Shown piece after piece: positions 53,761 through 63,803 of a stretch of DNA of 64,000 nt. Every line of letters begins with the position of its first letter. Position 1 is the stretch's first letter. Origin of the DNA: Siccibacter colletis. Lineage in GTDB: Bacteria; Pseudomonadota; Gammaproteobacteria; Enterobacterales; Enterobacteriaceae. A program made the translations under genes and the position numbers. Location: positions 461,417-525,416 of the forward strand of contig NZ_JMSQ01000001.1 of NCBI RefSeq assembly GCF_000696575.1, read 5' to 3'. A model generated the notes under the pieces. The model had not been told where the DNA came from. It made no database searches and saw only the letters and a program-made list of their open reading frames with translations.

Positions 53761-54912
53761 ATGACAAAGCAAGTCCGGGTATTTTTATATCCTCTGTTGG
53801 CAGGCATTATCACGGCACTGTTATCCGGTTGCGATGATGGTATTAAGGAAAACCAGCCGCCGGTGCCTCAGGTGACGGTGCATACCGTTGTCCCTGGTCC
53901 ACTGCCACTAACCACCGAGCTGCCCGGCCGCACCGCAGCCTGGCGCATTGCTGAAGTTCGACCTCAGGTGAGTGGCATCATCCTCAAACGTAACTTTGAA
54001 GAAGGCGGCGAGATCGCCGCCGGCGACTCGCTGTATCAGATCGATCCCGCCACGTATCTTGCCGACGTAGAGAGCGCAAAAGCCAGCCTTGCCAAAGCCC
54101 AGGCCAGCGCAGCGATGGCCCATCTCACCCTGAAACGCTATGCGGCGCTGCAGGGAACGCATTACGTCAGTAAGCAGGATTACGATCAAGCCGCGGCCAA
54201 TGCGCGCCAGGCGGATGCCTCCGTGCTGGCATCTCGCGCCGCGCTGGACAGCGCCCGAATTAATCTTGCCTGGACCAAAGTCACTTCCCCCATCAGCGGT
54301 CGTATCGGCAAATCAAGCGTCACCGAAGGTGCACTGGTACAGCAGGGTCAGGCTGCAGCGCTGGCAACGGTCCAGCAGCTCGACCCTATCTATGTCGATC
54401 TTACCCAGTCGAGTAACGATTACCTGCGCCTGAAAGCGTCGCTGCAACAGGGCACCCTGAAGCGCAGCGAAGGCAAAAGCAACGTGACGCTGGTGCTGGA
54501 CAGCGGTGAAATCGCCCCGCAGAAGGGTACGCTGGAATTCTCCGACGTTACCGTCGATGAAAGCACTGGCTCCATTACGCTGCGCGCCGTGTTCCCTAAC
54601 CCTGACCACACGCTGCTTCCCGGCATGTTTGTTCGCGCCCGCATCGACCAGGGTATTCAGCCTAACGCGATGCTGGTGCCGCAGCAGGGCGTAACCCGTA
54701 CTCCGCGTGGCGAGGCGGTGGTGATGATTGTGAATGCCCAGGACCAGGTGGAATCGAAGGTGGTGGACGCCAGCCAGGCGGTTGGCAACAACTGGCTGGT
54801 GAGCGCTGGCCTGAAGCCAGGGGATCGCGTGGTGATCAGCGGTCTGCAGAGAATACGTGCGGGCATGAAGGTCCACGCCAGCTCTGACACTGCTCCGCAG
54901 TCGGCACAGTAA
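53761..54912 (+). CDS. acrE: Multidrug efflux membrane-fusion lipoprotein AcrE
   Basis: Periplasmic adaptor of the AcrEF-TolC tripartite efflux pump. The 383 residues start with a lipoprotein signal whose lipobox LLSGC places the modified cysteine at residue 24. Asp at +2 retains it at the inner membrane. Lipoyl halves (VRPQVSGIILKRNFEEGGE, and WTKVTSPISGRIGKSSV) flank a helical hairpin (about 98-170), and beta-barrel and membrane-proximal domains follow. acrF follows 12 bp later. Confidence 0.96.
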   Translation: MTKQVRVFLYPLLAGIITALLSGCDDGIKENQPPVPQVTVHTVVPGPLPLTTELPGRTAAWRIAEVRPQVSGIILKRNFEEGGEIAAGDSLYQIDPATYLADVESAKASLAKAQASAAMAHLTLKRYAALQGTHYVSKQDYDQAAANARQADASVLASRAALDSARINLAWTKVTSPISGRIGKSSVTEGALVQQGQAAALATVQQLDPIYVDLTQSSNDYLRLKASLQQGTLKRSEGKSNVTLVLDSGEIAPQKGTLEFSDVTVDESTGSITLRAVFPNPDHTLLPGMFVRARIDQGIQPNAMLVPQQGVTRTPRGEAVVMIVNAQDQVESKVVDASQAVGNNWLVSAGLKPGDRVVISGLQRIRAGMKVHASSDTAPQSAQ

Positions 54913-54924
54913 GGAGCCAGATCC

Positions 54925-57900
54925 ATGTCCAATTTCTTTATCGAGCGCCCCATTTTTGCCTGGGTGCTGGCGATCGTGCTTATGATTGCCGGTGCGCTGT
55001 CCATCATGTCGCTTCCGGTAGCGCAATATCCCTCCATTGCCCCACCGGCGGTGGCGGTATCGGCAACCTATCCTGGGGCAGACGCGCAAACGGTGCAGGA
55101 CAGCGTGACACAGGTTATCGAACAGAACATGAACGGCATCGATAATCTGATGTACATGTCATCCACCAGCGACTCGGCGGGTAACGTGACGATTACCCTG
55201 ACCTTCGAATCCGGTACCGATCCCGATATCGCTCAGGTCCAGGTGCAAAATAAACTGCAGCTGGCGATGCCGCTGCTGCCTCAGGAAGTACAGCAACAGG
55301 GCATCGGCGTGGAAAAGGCGAGCAGCGGTTTTTTACTGGTCGCCGGTTTTTTATCTGATAACCCTCGCCTGACGCAGGAGGATATTTCCGACTACGTTGC
55401 ATCTAACGTTAAAGACAGCATCAGCCGTACCAATGGCGTCGGCGACGTCCAGCTGTTCGGCGCGCAGTTTGCGATGCGTATCTGGCTCGATCAGCATGCG
55501 ATGAACAAATACCTGCTGACCACCGCCGACGTTGTCACCCAGATTAAAACGCAAAACAACCAGATTGCCGCGGGTCAGCTTGGCGCAACGCCCGCCGTGC
55601 CAGGGCAACAGTTGAACGCCTCCATCATCGCGCAGACTCGCCTGACGAGCCCCGAAGAGTTTGGGCGCATTACCCTGCGCGTCAATCAGGACGGTTCGGT
55701 GGTACGCCTGAGCGACGTTGCCCGTATCGAACTGGGCGGCGAGAACTACAACATGGTGACTAAAATCAACGGCCAGCCGGCAACGGGGCTTGGGATCAAA
55801 CTGGCCACCGGTGCTAACGCCCTTGATACCGCTGCCGCCATCAAATCCCGTCTCGCCGAATTGCAGCCCTTCTTCCCACAGGGTATGCGTGTGGTCTACC
55901 CCTATGACACCACGCCATTCGTGAAGATTTCAATTCATGAAGTGGTCAAAACCCTGGCGGAGGCTGTCATTCTGGTCTTCCTGGTGATGTACCTGTTTTT
56001 ACAAAACATCCGCGCCACGCTTATCCCGACCATCGCCGTGCCGGTGGTACTCGCTGGCACCTTCGCCATCCTCAGCGCGCTGAATTACTCCATCAATACC
56101 CTCACCATGTTTGGTATGGTGCTGGCTATCGGCCTGCTGGTGGATGACGCCATTGTGGTGGTGGAAAACGTCGAACGCGTCATGGCAGAGGAGAAGCTGC
56201 CGCCGAAAGAAGCAACCCGGAAATCGATGGGACAGATTCAGGGTGCGCTGGTGGGTATCGCAATGGTGCTCTCCGCCGTCTTTATTCCGATGGCCTTTTT
56301 TGGCGGCTCCACCGGTGCTATTTACCGTCAGTTCTCTGTTACCATCGTTTCGGCAATGGCGCTGTCGGTGCTGGTGGCGCTCATCCTGACGCCGGCGCTG
56401 TGCGCCACGCTGCTCAAACCCGGCGGGCACAAGAGCAAAGCACGCTTCTTCGTCTGGTTCGATAAAAAGTTCGATGCCAGCGTCAACCACTACACGAAAA
56501 GCGTCAGCGGTATTTTGCGCAGTACCGGACGTTACCTGCTGCTGTACGTGCTGATCGTGACGGGTATGGCGGTGCTGTTTGTGCGTCTGCCCACCGCCTT
56601 CCTGCCCGAAGAGGATCAGGGCGTCTTTATGACGATGGTGCAGCTCCCGGCCGGAGCTACGCAGACCCGTACCCAGCAGGTGCTGGACCAGATTAGCCAT
56701 TATTATCTCACCGATGAGCAAGCCAACGTCGATACCGTGTTTACCGTGAGCGGCTTCAGCTTCAGCGGCCAGGGGCAGAACGCCGGGCTGGCCTTTATCA
56801 GCCTGAAGCCCTGGGAGGCGCGTCCTGGTGAAGAGAACAGCGTGGGCAGCATCATCAAACGCGCCACCCACGCTTTTGGCGCAATCCGCGATGGCTTCGT
56901 CTTCCCGTTCAACCTGCCGGCGATTATCGAGCTGGGTACAGCGACCGGATTTGACTTCGAACTCATCGACAAAGCGAATCTCGGACACGAGGCACTGACT
57001 CAGGCACGTAATACGCTGCTGGGGATGGTCGGCAAGCATGGCGATCTGCTGGTCAGGGTGCGGCCCAACGGGCTTGAAGATACGCCACAGTTCAAGCTGG
57101 ACGTTGACCAGCAAAAAGCCCAGGCGCTGGGCGTATCCCTGGCGGACATCAACCAGGCGATCTCCACCTCGTTAGGCGGAACTTACGTTAACGATTTTAT
57201 CGATCATGGGCGTGTGAAGAAGGTTTACGTTCAGGCCGACGCGGCGTTTCGTATGCTTCCGGCTGACATTGACGCCATTTACGTGCGCAGCGCCAGCGGG
57301 GAGATGGTGCCTTTCTCTGCGTTCAGCTCATCGCACTGGATTTACGGCTCGCCGCGCCTGGAACGTTTTAACGGTTCACCCTCGATGGAGATCCTCGGCG
57401 AAGCCGCACCAGGCAAAAGTACCGGCGAAGCGATGGTCCTGATGGAGTCGCTGGCAAAAACGCTGCCTGCGGGTATCGGCTATGACTGGACCGGGATGTC
57501 TTATCAGGAGCGACTGTCAGGCGATCAGGCTCCCGCACTGTACGCCATTTCGCTGATCGTGGTGTTTCTCTGCCTGGCGGCGCTCTATGAAAGCTGGTCC
57601 ATTCCGTTTTCGGTGATGCTGGTGGTACCGCTGGGTGTGGTAGGCGCTCTGCTTGCGGCCTCGCTGCGCGGCCTGAACAATGACGTCTATTTTCAGGTTG
57701 GTCTGCTGACGACTATCGGGTTGTCGGCTAAAAACGCCATCCTGATTGTCGAGTTCGCAAAGGACCTGATGGAGAAAGAAGGTAAAGGTGTTATCGAAGC
57801 GACGCTGGAATCGGTACGCATGCGCCTGCGGCCAATTCTCATGACCTCGCTGGCATTTATTCTCGGCGTGCTGCCGCTGGTTATTAATCGCGGGGCGGGC

Positions 57901-58026
57901 AGTGGCGCGCAGAATGCCGTCGGTACCGGAGTGATGGGCGGAATGCTAACCGCAACGCTGCTGGCAATATTTTTTGTTCCGGTATTTTTCGTCGTCATTC
58001 GCCGACGCTTTGGCGGGGCACAATAA
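54925..58026 (+). CDS. acrF: RND multidrug efflux transporter AcrF
   Basis: Proton-driven inner-membrane pump of the HAE1 RND family, forming a trimer that works with AcrE and TolC. The 1033 residues start [18 protein letters not shown], with 12 membrane helices and two large periplasmic loops (about 30-335 and 560-870). The proton-relay aspartates are Asp407/Asp408 in [17 protein letters not shown]. The C-terminus [12 protein letters not shown] is short. It ends at a strong terminator. Confidence 0.97.
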   Translation: MSNFFIERPIFAWVLAIVLMIAGALSIMSLPVAQYPSIAPPAVAVSATYPGADAQTVQDSVTQVIEQNMNGIDNLMYMSSTSDSAGNVTITLTFESGTDPDIAQVQVQNKLQLAMPLLPQEVQQQGIGVEKASSGFLLVAGFLSDNPRLTQEDISDYVASNVKDSISRTNGVGDVQLFGAQFAMRIWLDQHAMNKYLLTTADVVTQIKTQNNQIAAGQLGATPAVPGQQLNASIIAQTRLTSPEEFGRITLRVNQDGSVVRLSDVARIELGGENYNMVTKINGQPATGLGIKLATGANALDTAAAIKSRLAELQPFFPQGMRVVYPYDTTPFVKISIHEVVKTLAEAVILVFLVMYLFLQNIRATLIPTIAVPVVLAGTFAILSALNYSINTLTMFGMVLAIGLLVDDAIVVVENVERVMAEEKLPPKEATRKSMGQIQGALVGIAMVLSAVFIPMAFFGGSTGAIYRQFSVTIVSAMALSVLVALILTPALCATLLKPGGHKSKARFFVWFDKKFDASVNHYTKSVSGILRSTGRYLLLYVLIVTGMAVLFVRLPTAFLPEEDQGVFMTMVQLPAGATQTRTQQVLDQISHYYLTDEQANVDTVFTVSGFSFSGQGQNAGLAFISLKPWEARPGEENSVGSIIKRATHAFGAIRDGFVFPFNLPAIIELGTATGFDFELIDKANLGHEALTQARNTLLGMVGKHGDLLVRVRPNGLEDTPQFKLDVDQQKAQALGVSLADINQAISTSLGGTYVNDFIDHGRVKKVYVQADAAFRMLPADIDAIYVRSASGEMVPFSAFSSSHWIYGSPRLERFNGSPSMEILGEAAPGKSTGEAMVLMESLAKTLPAGIGYDWTGMSYQERLSGDQAPALYAISLIVVFLCLAALYESWSIPFSVMLVVPLGVVGALLAASLRGLNNDVYFQVGLLTTIGLSAKNAILIVEFAKDLMEKEGKGVIEATLESVRMRLRPILMTSLAFILGVLPLVINRGAGSGAQNAVGTGVMGGMLTATLLAIFFVPVFFVVIRRRFGGAQ

Positions 58027-58032
58027 AAATGC

Positions 58033-58055
58033 AGGGCGCTACGGCGCCCTTTTTA
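58033..58055 (+). terminator. Terminator of acrEF
   Basis: AGGGCGC (58033-58039) pairs with GCGCCCT (58044-58050) around a TACG loop, followed by TTTTT. It lies 7 bp after acrF. Confidence 0.92.
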
Positions 58056-58352
58056 ATGCCTTGAAAATAATAATATTATATTGAAATGCTGTGATTAACT
58101 CGCTACTGTTTATGTCGCCCAGGAATGCACCTGGTTTTTAATTTCCTGTGCTATTTTTTTGTTTTCTTCATTAAATCTCCACAATCAATTGCCTGTCGGC
58201 CCTGTCTCTCCACACTTTTTACAAATATTACCGTTTGCAACCATTCCCCTTTCGGGGCGTTACTGCGAGCGTGGTAATTTAATCAGGCTCCACCTGCGAT
58301 TAAGCTCCTCTGGAAACGACGGCGTGGATAATGATTTTATTGAGGTAACGCC
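58056..58352. other. acrF-yhdV intergenic region
   Basis: From the acrF stop to yhdV there are 326 bp. After the acrF terminator the DNA is AT-rich, with a small CCCC-TTTC-GGGG hairpin at 58246-58257 and the GAGG ribosome site of yhdV. No other element recognised. Confidence 0.4.
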
Positions 58353-58574
58353 ATGAAAAAACTAATTGCTGTTGCACTACTTTCTACCGTACTGGCTGGC
58401 TGTGCTCACGACTCCCCCTGCGTGCCGGTCTATGACGATCAGGGCCGCCTGGTGCATACCAATACCTGCATGAAAGGTACCACTCAGGATAACTGGGAAA
58501 CCGCAGGCGCAATCGCTGGCGGTGCCGCAGCGCTGGCTGGTCTGACGCTCGGTATTATCGCCGTGTCTAAATAA
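58353..58574 (+). CDS. yhdV: Small lipoprotein YhdV
   Basis: Predicted outer-membrane lipoprotein of 73 residues. The lipobox VLAGC puts the lipidated cysteine at residue 17, and the +2 residue is Ala, consistent with export to the outer membrane. A C-terminal hydrophobic glycine/alanine-rich stretch (about 50-72) resembles a glycine-zipper. GAGG precedes the ATG. Function unknown. Confidence 0.88.
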   Translation: MKKLIAVALLSTVLAGCAHDSPCVPVYDDQGRLVHTNTCMKGTTQDNWETAGAIAGGAAALAGLTLGIIAVSK

Positions 58575-58817
58575 GTTATTACGCGCGGTTCAGGCCGCGC
58601 GTATCATGTTGCTTTATTATGGTGCAGGACAGTTTCATAAGGTAAAAATTTGGCATCATATTTGTTCAGCAAATTCTCTGCGTTATTCTCTCTTTGCCTT
58701 ACTACCTCTTTCTGCCATTTTTACGTGCAGTCTGTCACAAAGCGCGACCACGCCTTTCCCGGCACATATTTATCTCCTGAATTATTCTTTGCACATTGTT
58801 TCGTAAAGTAACTATTT

Positions 58818-58864
58818 TGCTCCAAAATGTGGCGCAGGTTGAATTTTTGCACCATAACAGCGCG
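58818..58864 (+). promoter_or_regulatory. Possible NtrC enhancer sites for yhdWXYZ
   Basis: TGCTCC-AAAATGT-GGCGCA (58818-58836) resembles the NtrC palindrome TGCACY-N5-GGTGCA but with two additional central bases. TGCACC at 58848-58853 is a perfect left half-site with a poor right half. They lie about 90-130 bp before the sigma-54-type promoter, a normal enhancer distance. Confidence 0.35.
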
Positions 58865-58937
58865 CGGAATTAAATTTTTCCTGTCTACACTGAGCTTATT
58901 GCGCCTGCGCTCGTTATCCCCTGCCCTGGCGCAAACC

Positions 58938-58952
58938 TGGCATTACCTTTGC
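58938..58952 (+). promoter_or_regulatory. Sigma-54-type promoter of yhdWXYZ
   Basis: TGGCATTACCTTTGC matches the sigma-54 consensus TGGCACG-N4-TTGC at all the key GG and GC positions with exact spacing; only two less conserved bases differ. It is followed by T as in the consensus. The predicted start near 58964 would leave a 76-nt leader before yhdW. In E. coli yhdWXYZ belongs to the Ntr regulon. Confidence 0.75.
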
Positions 58953-59040
58953 TTAATAGATTACGGCCAATGCCACAGACAGGTAATGGCGTGCTCACGC
59001 CACATACATATAACGATAATTCCGCCACACAGGATGCTTT

Positions 59041-60066
59041 ATGAAAAAGATGATGATTGCGACTCTGGTTGCTGCAGGCGCGATGCTGGCCGCTACCAGT
59101 CAGGCACACGCCGGTGCGACTTTCGATGCGGTTAAAAAGAAAGGTTTTGTGCAATGTGGGATAAGCGATGGTCTGCCGGGTTTCTCTTACGCGGATGAGA
59201 GCGGCAAGTTTACCGGGATCGATGTGGATGTCTGCCGTGGCGTGGCTGCTGCAATGTTTGGCGATGACACCAAAGTTAAATACACCCCGCTGACGGCAAA
59301 AGAGCGTTTCACCGCGCTACAGTCGGGTGAAGTGGACGTACTCTCTCGTAACACTACCTGGACCTCTTCACGTGATTCCGGCATGGGCATGTCTTTTACC
59401 GGCGTAACCTACTATGACGGTATCGGCTTCCTGACCCATAACAAAGCAGGACTGAAGAGCGCTAAAGAGCTCGACGGCGCAACCGTTTGCATCCAGGCCG
59501 GTACCGATACCGAACTAAACGTGGCGGACTATTTTAAAGCCAACAAGATGAAGTACACCCCGGTCACCTTTGACCGTTCCGATGAATCCGCCAAAGCGCT
59601 GGAATCGGGTCGCTGCGATACCCTCGCGTCTGACCAGTCGCAGCTTTACGCTCTGCGCATAAAGCTCAGCGATCCGGCGGAGTGGATCGTACTGCCAGAG
59701 GTCATCTCTAAAGAGCCGCTGGGGCCGGTAGTACGCCGCGGTGACGATGAATGGTTTGCCGTGGTGCGCTGGACGCTGTTTGCAATGCTGAACGCTGAAG
59801 AGATGGGTGTGACCTCGAAGAACGTCGATGAAAAAGCCGCTAATCCGGCAACGCCGGATATGGCGCACCTGCTGGGTAAAGAGGGCGATTACGGCAAGGA
59901 CCTGAAGCTCGACAACAAATGGGCTTACAACATCATCAAAAAAGTCGGCAACTACGCGGAAGTATTCGAGCGCAACGTTGGCTCTGAAAGCCCGCTGAAG
60001 ATCAAACGTGGCCAGAATAACCTCTGGAACAACGGCGGTATTCAGTACGCGCCGCCGGTACGTTAA
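59041..60066 (+). CDS. yhdW: Amino-acid ABC transporter periplasmic binding protein YhdW
   Basis: Periplasmic solute-binding protein of the AapJ type (general L-amino acids). The 341 residues have a signal peptide of about 24 residues ending QAHA and a SBP_bac_3 fold: GVLQCG-like start (VQCGISDGLPGFSY), DVDVCRGVAAA and ERFTALQSGEVDVLSRN. The frame is fully intact, whereas the K-12 copy is described as a pseudogene. It heads the yhdWXYZ operon under a sigma-54-type promoter. Confidence 0.95.
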   Translation: MKKMMIATLVAAGAMLAATSQAHAGATFDAVKKKGFVQCGISDGLPGFSYADESGKFTGIDVDVCRGVAAAMFGDDTKVKYTPLTAKERFTALQSGEVDVLSRNTTWTSSRDSGMGMSFTGVTYYDGIGFLTHNKAGLKSAKELDGATVCIQAGTDTELNVADYFKANKMKYTPVTFDRSDESAKALESGRCDTLASDQSQLYALRIKLSDPAEWIVLPEVISKEPLGPVVRRGDDEWFAVVRWTLFAMLNAEEMGVTSKNVDEKAANPATPDMAHLLGKEGDYGKDLKLDNKWAYNIIKKVGNYAEVFERNVGSESPLKIKRGQNNLWNNGGIQYAPPVR

Positions 60067-60081
60067 TGCTGTAGCTGTAAC

Positions 60082-60103
60082 GGGCACTGCACTGGCAGTG
60101 CCC
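60082..60103 (+). promoter_or_regulatory. Stem-loop between yhdW and yhdX
   Basis: GGGCACTGC (60082-60090) pairs perfectly with GCAGTGCCC (60095-60103) around ACTG. No T-run follows. Stable hairpins between a binding-protein gene and its permease genes typically protect the upstream mRNA and keep the binding protein in excess. Confidence 0.65.
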
Positions 60104-60130
60104 AGCCCAAGTTCCGACTGAGGTTTTCCT

Positions 60131-61312
60131 ATGTCCCTGCGCCGCCCAACCGTAAAAGGTGCGTTCTCCTTTTCGAACCCTGCGGTTCGTGCCTGGCTGT
60201 TTCAGATACTCGCTGTTGTTGTGGTACTGCTGATTGCGGCTTATCTGATCCATAACACCATCACTAACCTGAGCAATCGCGGTATCACTTCCGGGTTTGC
60301 CTTTCTCGACCGTGCTGCAGGCTTCGGCATCGTCCAGCATCTGATTGATTATCAACAGGGCGATACCTATGGCCGCGTATTTCTGGTCGGGCTGCTGAAT
60401 ACTCTGCTGGTATCAGCGCTCTGTATTGTTTTCGCCTCAATTCTCGGATTCTTTCTTGGTCTGGCCCGGCTTTCTGATAACTGGCTGCTGAGAAAAATCT
60501 CTACGGTATACATTGAGACGTTTCGTAATATCCCGCCGCTGCTGCAGATCTTCTTCTGGTATTTCGCCGTGCTGCGTAATTTACCTGGCCCGCGCCAGGC
60601 AGTTGACGCGTTCGATCTCGTTTTTTTAAGTAACCGTGGGCTGTATATCCCTGCTCCACAGCTGGGTGAGGGGATGGGAGTCTTTCTGGCGGCGGTGCTC
60701 ATTGCCGTAGGTGTGACCGTTGGGCTTTACCGCTACAACAAAACGCACCAGATGAAAACTGGCCAGCTGCGCCGTACCTGGCCCTGGGCAATCGCTCTGC
60801 TGATCGGTCTGCCAGCGCTGGCTCACGCCCTGTATGGTGCGGCGCTGCACTGGGATATTCCGGCCCTGCGCGGCTTCAACTTCCGTGGCGGTATGGCGCT
60901 TATCCCGGAACTTGCCGCATTAACTCTGGCGTTATCGGTCTACACATCGGCATTTATCGCCGAAATCATCCGCGCCGGGATTCTTTCTGTCCCGCATGGG
61001 CAGCACGAAGCCGCTCGTTCGCTCGCCCTGCCCAACCCGGTGACGCTGCGTCAAGTGATTATTCCGCAGGCAATGCGCGTCATCATTCCGCCGCTGACCA
61101 GCCAGTACCTCAATATAGCCAAAAACTCGTCACTGGCTGCGGCCATTGGCTATCCCGATATGGTGTCGCTGTTTGCCGGAACGGTACTTAATCAGACCGG
61201 ACAGGCGATTGAAACCATCGCCATTACCATGTCGGTCTATCTCATTATCAGCCTGTCAATTTCACTGCTGATGAACATCTATAACCGGCGTATTGCCCTC
61301 GTTGAGCGCTAA
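60131..61312 (+). CDS. yhdX: Amino-acid ABC transporter permease YhdX
   Basis: Inner-membrane permease of the AapQ type, 393 residues with about eight hydrophobic helices. The long region between helix 3 and the last helices is an Aap-family feature. The EAA loop reads HEAARSLALPNPVTLRQVIIPQAMR near residue 295. It pairs with YhdY to form the channel. Confidence 0.96.
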   Translation: MSLRRPTVKGAFSFSNPAVRAWLFQILAVVVVLLIAAYLIHNTITNLSNRGITSGFAFLDRAAGFGIVQHLIDYQQGDTYGRVFLVGLLNTLLVSALCIVFASILGFFLGLARLSDNWLLRKISTVYIETFRNIPPLLQIFFWYFAVLRNLPGPRQAVDAFDLVFLSNRGLYIPAPQLGEGMGVFLAAVLIAVGVTVGLYRYNKTHQMKTGQLRRTWPWAIALLIGLPALAHALYGAALHWDIPALRGFNFRGGMALIPELAALTLALSVYTSAFIAEIIRAGILSVPHGQHEAARSLALPNPVTLRQVIIPQAMRVIIPPLTSQYLNIAKNSSLAAAIGYPDMVSLFAGTVLNQTGQAIETIAITMSVYLIISLSISLLMNIYNRRIALVER

Positions 61313-61321
61313 GGAACCATG

Positions 61322-62425
61322 ATGACAAAAGCTATTCTGTCACCGCCGGTGCGCCAGGCCTCACAGGGGTCGGGTCGTACGCTGCACTGGGTGAAAAAGA
61401 ACCTCTTTTCCAGCTGGAGCAACTCGCTGCTGACGCTGTTCTGCCTGTGGCTGATGTGGGAGCTGATTCCCCCGCTGCTGAACTGGACAATCTTCCAGGC
61501 CAACTGGTTCGGTACCACCCGCGCTGACTGTACGAAGGAAGGTGCCTGCTGGGTGTTTATCCATCAGCGTTTCGGCCAGTTTATGTATGGGCTCTATCCA
61601 CACGATCAGCGCTGGCGCATCAACCTCGCGCTGATCGTCGGCCTGATTTCCATTGTGCCAATGTTCTGGAACGCGATGCCGCGTCGCGGACGTTACATTG
61701 CCTGCTGGGCGGTGATCTATCCGGTTGTGGTCTGGATATTGCTGTATGGCGGCTTTTTCGGGCTGGAGCGGGTAGAAACACGCCAGTGGGGCGGCCTGAC
61801 GCTGACGCTGATTATCGCCTCAGTGGGTATCGCCGGCGCGCTGCCGCTCGGCATCCTGCTGGCGCTGGGACGACGCTCCACCATGCCGGTGGTACGCATT
61901 CTGTCGGTGATCTTTATCGAATTCTGGCGCGGCGTGCCGCTTATTACCGTGTTGTTTATGTCGTCGGTGATGCTGCCGCTGTTCATGGCGGAAGGGACCA
62001 GCATTGATAAGCTGATCCGCGCCCTGGTCGGGGTAATTCTGTTTCAGTCCGCTTACGTTGCAGAAGTGGTGCGCGGCGGGTTGCAGGCGCTGCCGAAAGG
62101 GCAGTACGAGGCGGCAGAGTCGCTGGCCCTCGGCTACTGGAAAACCCAGGGGCTGGTTATTCTTCCCCAGGCGCTGAAGCTGGTGATCCCGGGCCTGGTG
62201 AATACCATCATCGCACTATTCAAAGACACCAGCCTGGTGATCATTATCGGCCTGTTCGATCTCTTCAGCAGCGTACAGCAGGCGACAGTCGATCCCGCAT
62301 GGCTGGGGATGTCGACCGAAGGCTATGTTTTTGCTGCGCTGGTCTACTGGATCTTCTGCTTCAGTATGTCGCGCTACAGCCAGCATCTTGAAAAACGTTT
62401 TAACACCGGGCGTACACCGCATTGA
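61322..62425 (+). CDS. yhdY: Amino-acid ABC transporter permease YhdY
   Basis: Second permease, AapM type, 367 residues. About eight hydrophobic helices and the EAA loop [25 protein letters not shown] are present. Two ATGs are adjacent (61319 and 61322); the second lies at better distance from AAGGA and gives the same length as in E. coli. It follows yhdX by 9 bp. Confidence 0.95.
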   Translation: MTKAILSPPVRQASQGSGRTLHWVKKNLFSSWSNSLLTLFCLWLMWELIPPLLNWTIFQANWFGTTRADCTKEGACWVFIHQRFGQFMYGLYPHDQRWRINLALIVGLISIVPMFWNAMPRRGRYIACWAVIYPVVVWILLYGGFFGLERVETRQWGGLTLTLIIASVGIAGALPLGILLALGRRSTMPVVRILSVIFIEFWRGVPLITVLFMSSVMLPLFMAEGTSIDKLIRALVGVILFQSAYVAEVVRGGLQALPKGQYEAAESLALGYWKTQGLVILPQALKLVIPGLVNTIIALFKDTSLVIIIGLFDLFSSVQQATVDPAWLGMSTEGYVFAALVYWIFCFSMSRYSQHLEKRFNTGRTPH

Positions 62426-62433
62426 GGGATCCC

Positions 62434-63192
62434 ATGAGCACAATGATAATACAGCCGACCGACGCGATGATTACGCTTGAAGCGGTGAACAAATGGTACG
62501 GACAATTTCATGTCCTGAAAGATATCAATCTGAACGTTAAGCAAGGCGAGCGCATCGTTCTCTGCGGCCCTTCGGGTTCAGGAAAATCAACAACGATTCG
62601 TTGTATCAATCATCTTGAAGAGCATCAGCAGGGACGCATCGTGGTTGATGGAATCGAGCTGAATGAAGACATCCGTAATATAGAAAAGGTACGGCAGGAA
62701 GTGGGCATGGTGTTCCAGCATTTTAACCTGTTCCCTCATCTAACCGTGCTGCAAAACTGCACGCTGGCCCCGATATGGGTACGCAAGATGCCGAAGAAAG
62801 AGGCAGAAGCACTGGCGATGCACTACCTGGAACGGGTGCGTATTGCCGAACATGCGCATAAATATCCGGGGCAGATTTCGGGCGGCCAGCAGCAACGTGT
62901 GGCGATTGCCCGTTCCCTCTGCATGAAACCCAAAATTATGCTGTTTGACGAGCCGACTTCGGCACTGGATCCGGAGATGGTCAAAGAAGTACTGGATACC
63001 ATGATTGGCCTGGCTGAATCCGGGATGACCATGCTGTGCGTGACGCATGAGATGGGCTTTGCGCGTACCGTGGCAGACCGCGTTATCTTTATGGACCGCG
63101 GTGAAATCGTTGAGCAGGCTCCCCCGCAAGAATTCTTCGCCAACCCGAAATCAGAACGCACCCGCGCGTTCCTCTCGCAGGTTATTCATTAA
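62434..63192 (+). CDS. yhdZ: Amino-acid ABC transporter ATPase YhdZ
   Basis: ATP-binding subunit of the YhdWXYZ uptake system. The 252 residues contain Walker [10 protein letters not shown] (about residues 46-54), signature SGGQQQR and Walker [13 protein letters not shown], followed by the H-loop VTHEMGFA. The start at 62434 has GAGGG at good spacing; four upstream codons are not conserved. It ends [13 protein letters not shown]; a degenerate copy of this end occurs 184 bp downstream. Confidence 0.97.
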   Translation: MSTMIIQPTDAMITLEAVNKWYGQFHVLKDINLNVKQGERIVLCGPSGSGKSTTIRCINHLEEHQQGRIVVDGIELNEDIRNIEKVRQEVGMVFQHFNLFPHLTVLQNCTLAPIWVRKMPKKEAEALAMHYLERVRIAEHAHKYPGQISGGQQQRVAIARSLCMKPKIMLFDEPTSALDPEMVKEVLDTMIGLAESGMTMLCVTHEMGFARTVADRVIFMDRGEIVEQAPPQEFFANPKSERTRAFLSQVIH

Positions 63193-63211
63193 TAAGTCAT
63201 ATGGCCTGGTT

Positions 63212-63241
63212 AAGCCCTGCTCCGGTGAGCGGGGCTTTTTT
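63212..63241 (+). terminator. Terminator of yhdWXYZ
   Basis: AAGCCCTGCTC (63212-63222) pairs with GAGCGGGGCTT (63227-63237) around CGGT and is followed by TTTT. It lies 19 bp after yhdZ. Confidence 0.9.
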
Positions 63242-63483
63242 ATTGGCTTAATACAGTGGTGAATGCAGCGAGTTCAAATGAGAAATCTGTTTACGAGCTA
63301 GAGGAAACAGAAAAGACCACGCTTTAATCCTTAATCAGAACGCACCCGCGCATTTCTCTCAAGCTACACGTTAATAAGTAATGCAGTCTGGCAAGACCTT
63401 TTTCACATGAGGGGCTTTGTTATTGATTTGATACGGTGGTAAATGCAGCGAGTATAAATGAGAGTTCCGAACTGCAGAGAAAC

Positions 63484-63517
63484 AAAAAAGCCCCATGCTT
63501 TCGCATGAGGCTTTTTT
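63484..63517 (-). terminator. Terminator of the rrnD-type rRNA operon
   Basis: AAAAAAGCCCCATGC and GCATGAGGCTTTTTT (63484-63498 and 63503-63517) form a long stem with one mismatch. On the minus strand it ends in six U residues, 10 bp after the last 5S gene. It also works in the plus direction. Confidence 0.9.
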
Positions 63518-63526
63518 GTTTGTTTG

Positions 63527-63646
63527 ATGCCTGGCAGTTCCCTACTCTCGCATGGGGAGACCCCACACTACCATCGGCGCTACGGCGTTTCACTTCTGAG
63601 TTCGGCATGGGGTCAGGTGGGACCACCGCGCTACAGCCGCCAGGCA
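63527..63646 (-). rRNA. rrfF: 5S ribosomal RNA (distal copy)
   Basis: 120-nt 5S rRNA on the minus strand, from TGCCTGGCGGC (5' end at 63646) to GAACTGCCAGGCAT (3' end at 63527), with the usual 5S helices. It is identical to the proximal copy at 63804-63923, including several flanking bases. The order 5S, tRNA-Thr, 5S is that of E. coli rrnD. Confidence 0.97.
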
Positions 63647-63684
63647 AATTCTTTTCTAACGTGCCGAACTTTAACCTAATAAAG

Positions 63685-63760
63685 TGGTGCTGATACCCAG
63701 AGTCGAACTGGGGACCTCACCCTTACCAAGGGTGCGCTCTACCAACTGAGCCATATCAGC
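63685..63760 (-). tRNA. thrV: tRNA-Thr (anticodon GGT)
   Basis: 76-nt tRNA including an encoded CCA end. The acceptor stem is GCTGATA/TATCAGC, the D-loop contains AGTTGGTAG, the anticodon loop TTGGTAA has GGT at 63727-63725, and the T-loop is GTTCGACTC. It lies between the two 5S genes as in E. coli thrV. Confidence 0.97.
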
Positions 63761-63803
63761 ACACTAATTCTTAAAACCTGATGTTTTCAGATTTTTTAAT
63801 TTG

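Larger units (their letters stand above)
58575..59040. other. yhdV-yhdW intergenic region (466 bp)
   Basis: Begins with a GC-rich hairpin after yhdV (ACGCGCGG 58581-58588 with CCGCGCGT 58595-58602; poor T-run). The middle is AT-rich without a recognised gene. The right part holds possible NtrC half-sites (58818-58864) and the sigma-54-type promoter of yhdWXYZ (58938-58952). Confidence 0.6.
63151..63525 (+). repeat. Degenerate direct repeat of the yhdZ 3' end and its downstream region
   Basis: Copy 1 (63151-about 63327) comprises the last codons of yhdZ, its terminator and a following spacer. Copy 2 (63335-about 63502) repeats it in the same order with about 180-bp offset: TCAGAACGCACCCGCGC, then GTTAATAAGT, GGGGCTTTGTTATTG, GTGGTAAATGCAGCGAG and the A-rich sequence leading into the rrn terminator. 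The nine recognisable codons of copy 2 (SERTRAFLS) differ from yhdZ at three synonymous positions only; then a frameshift follows. The copy-2 counterpart of the yhdZ terminator is destroyed. This fills the 334-bp gap between yhdZ and the 5S gene. Confidence 0.8.
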
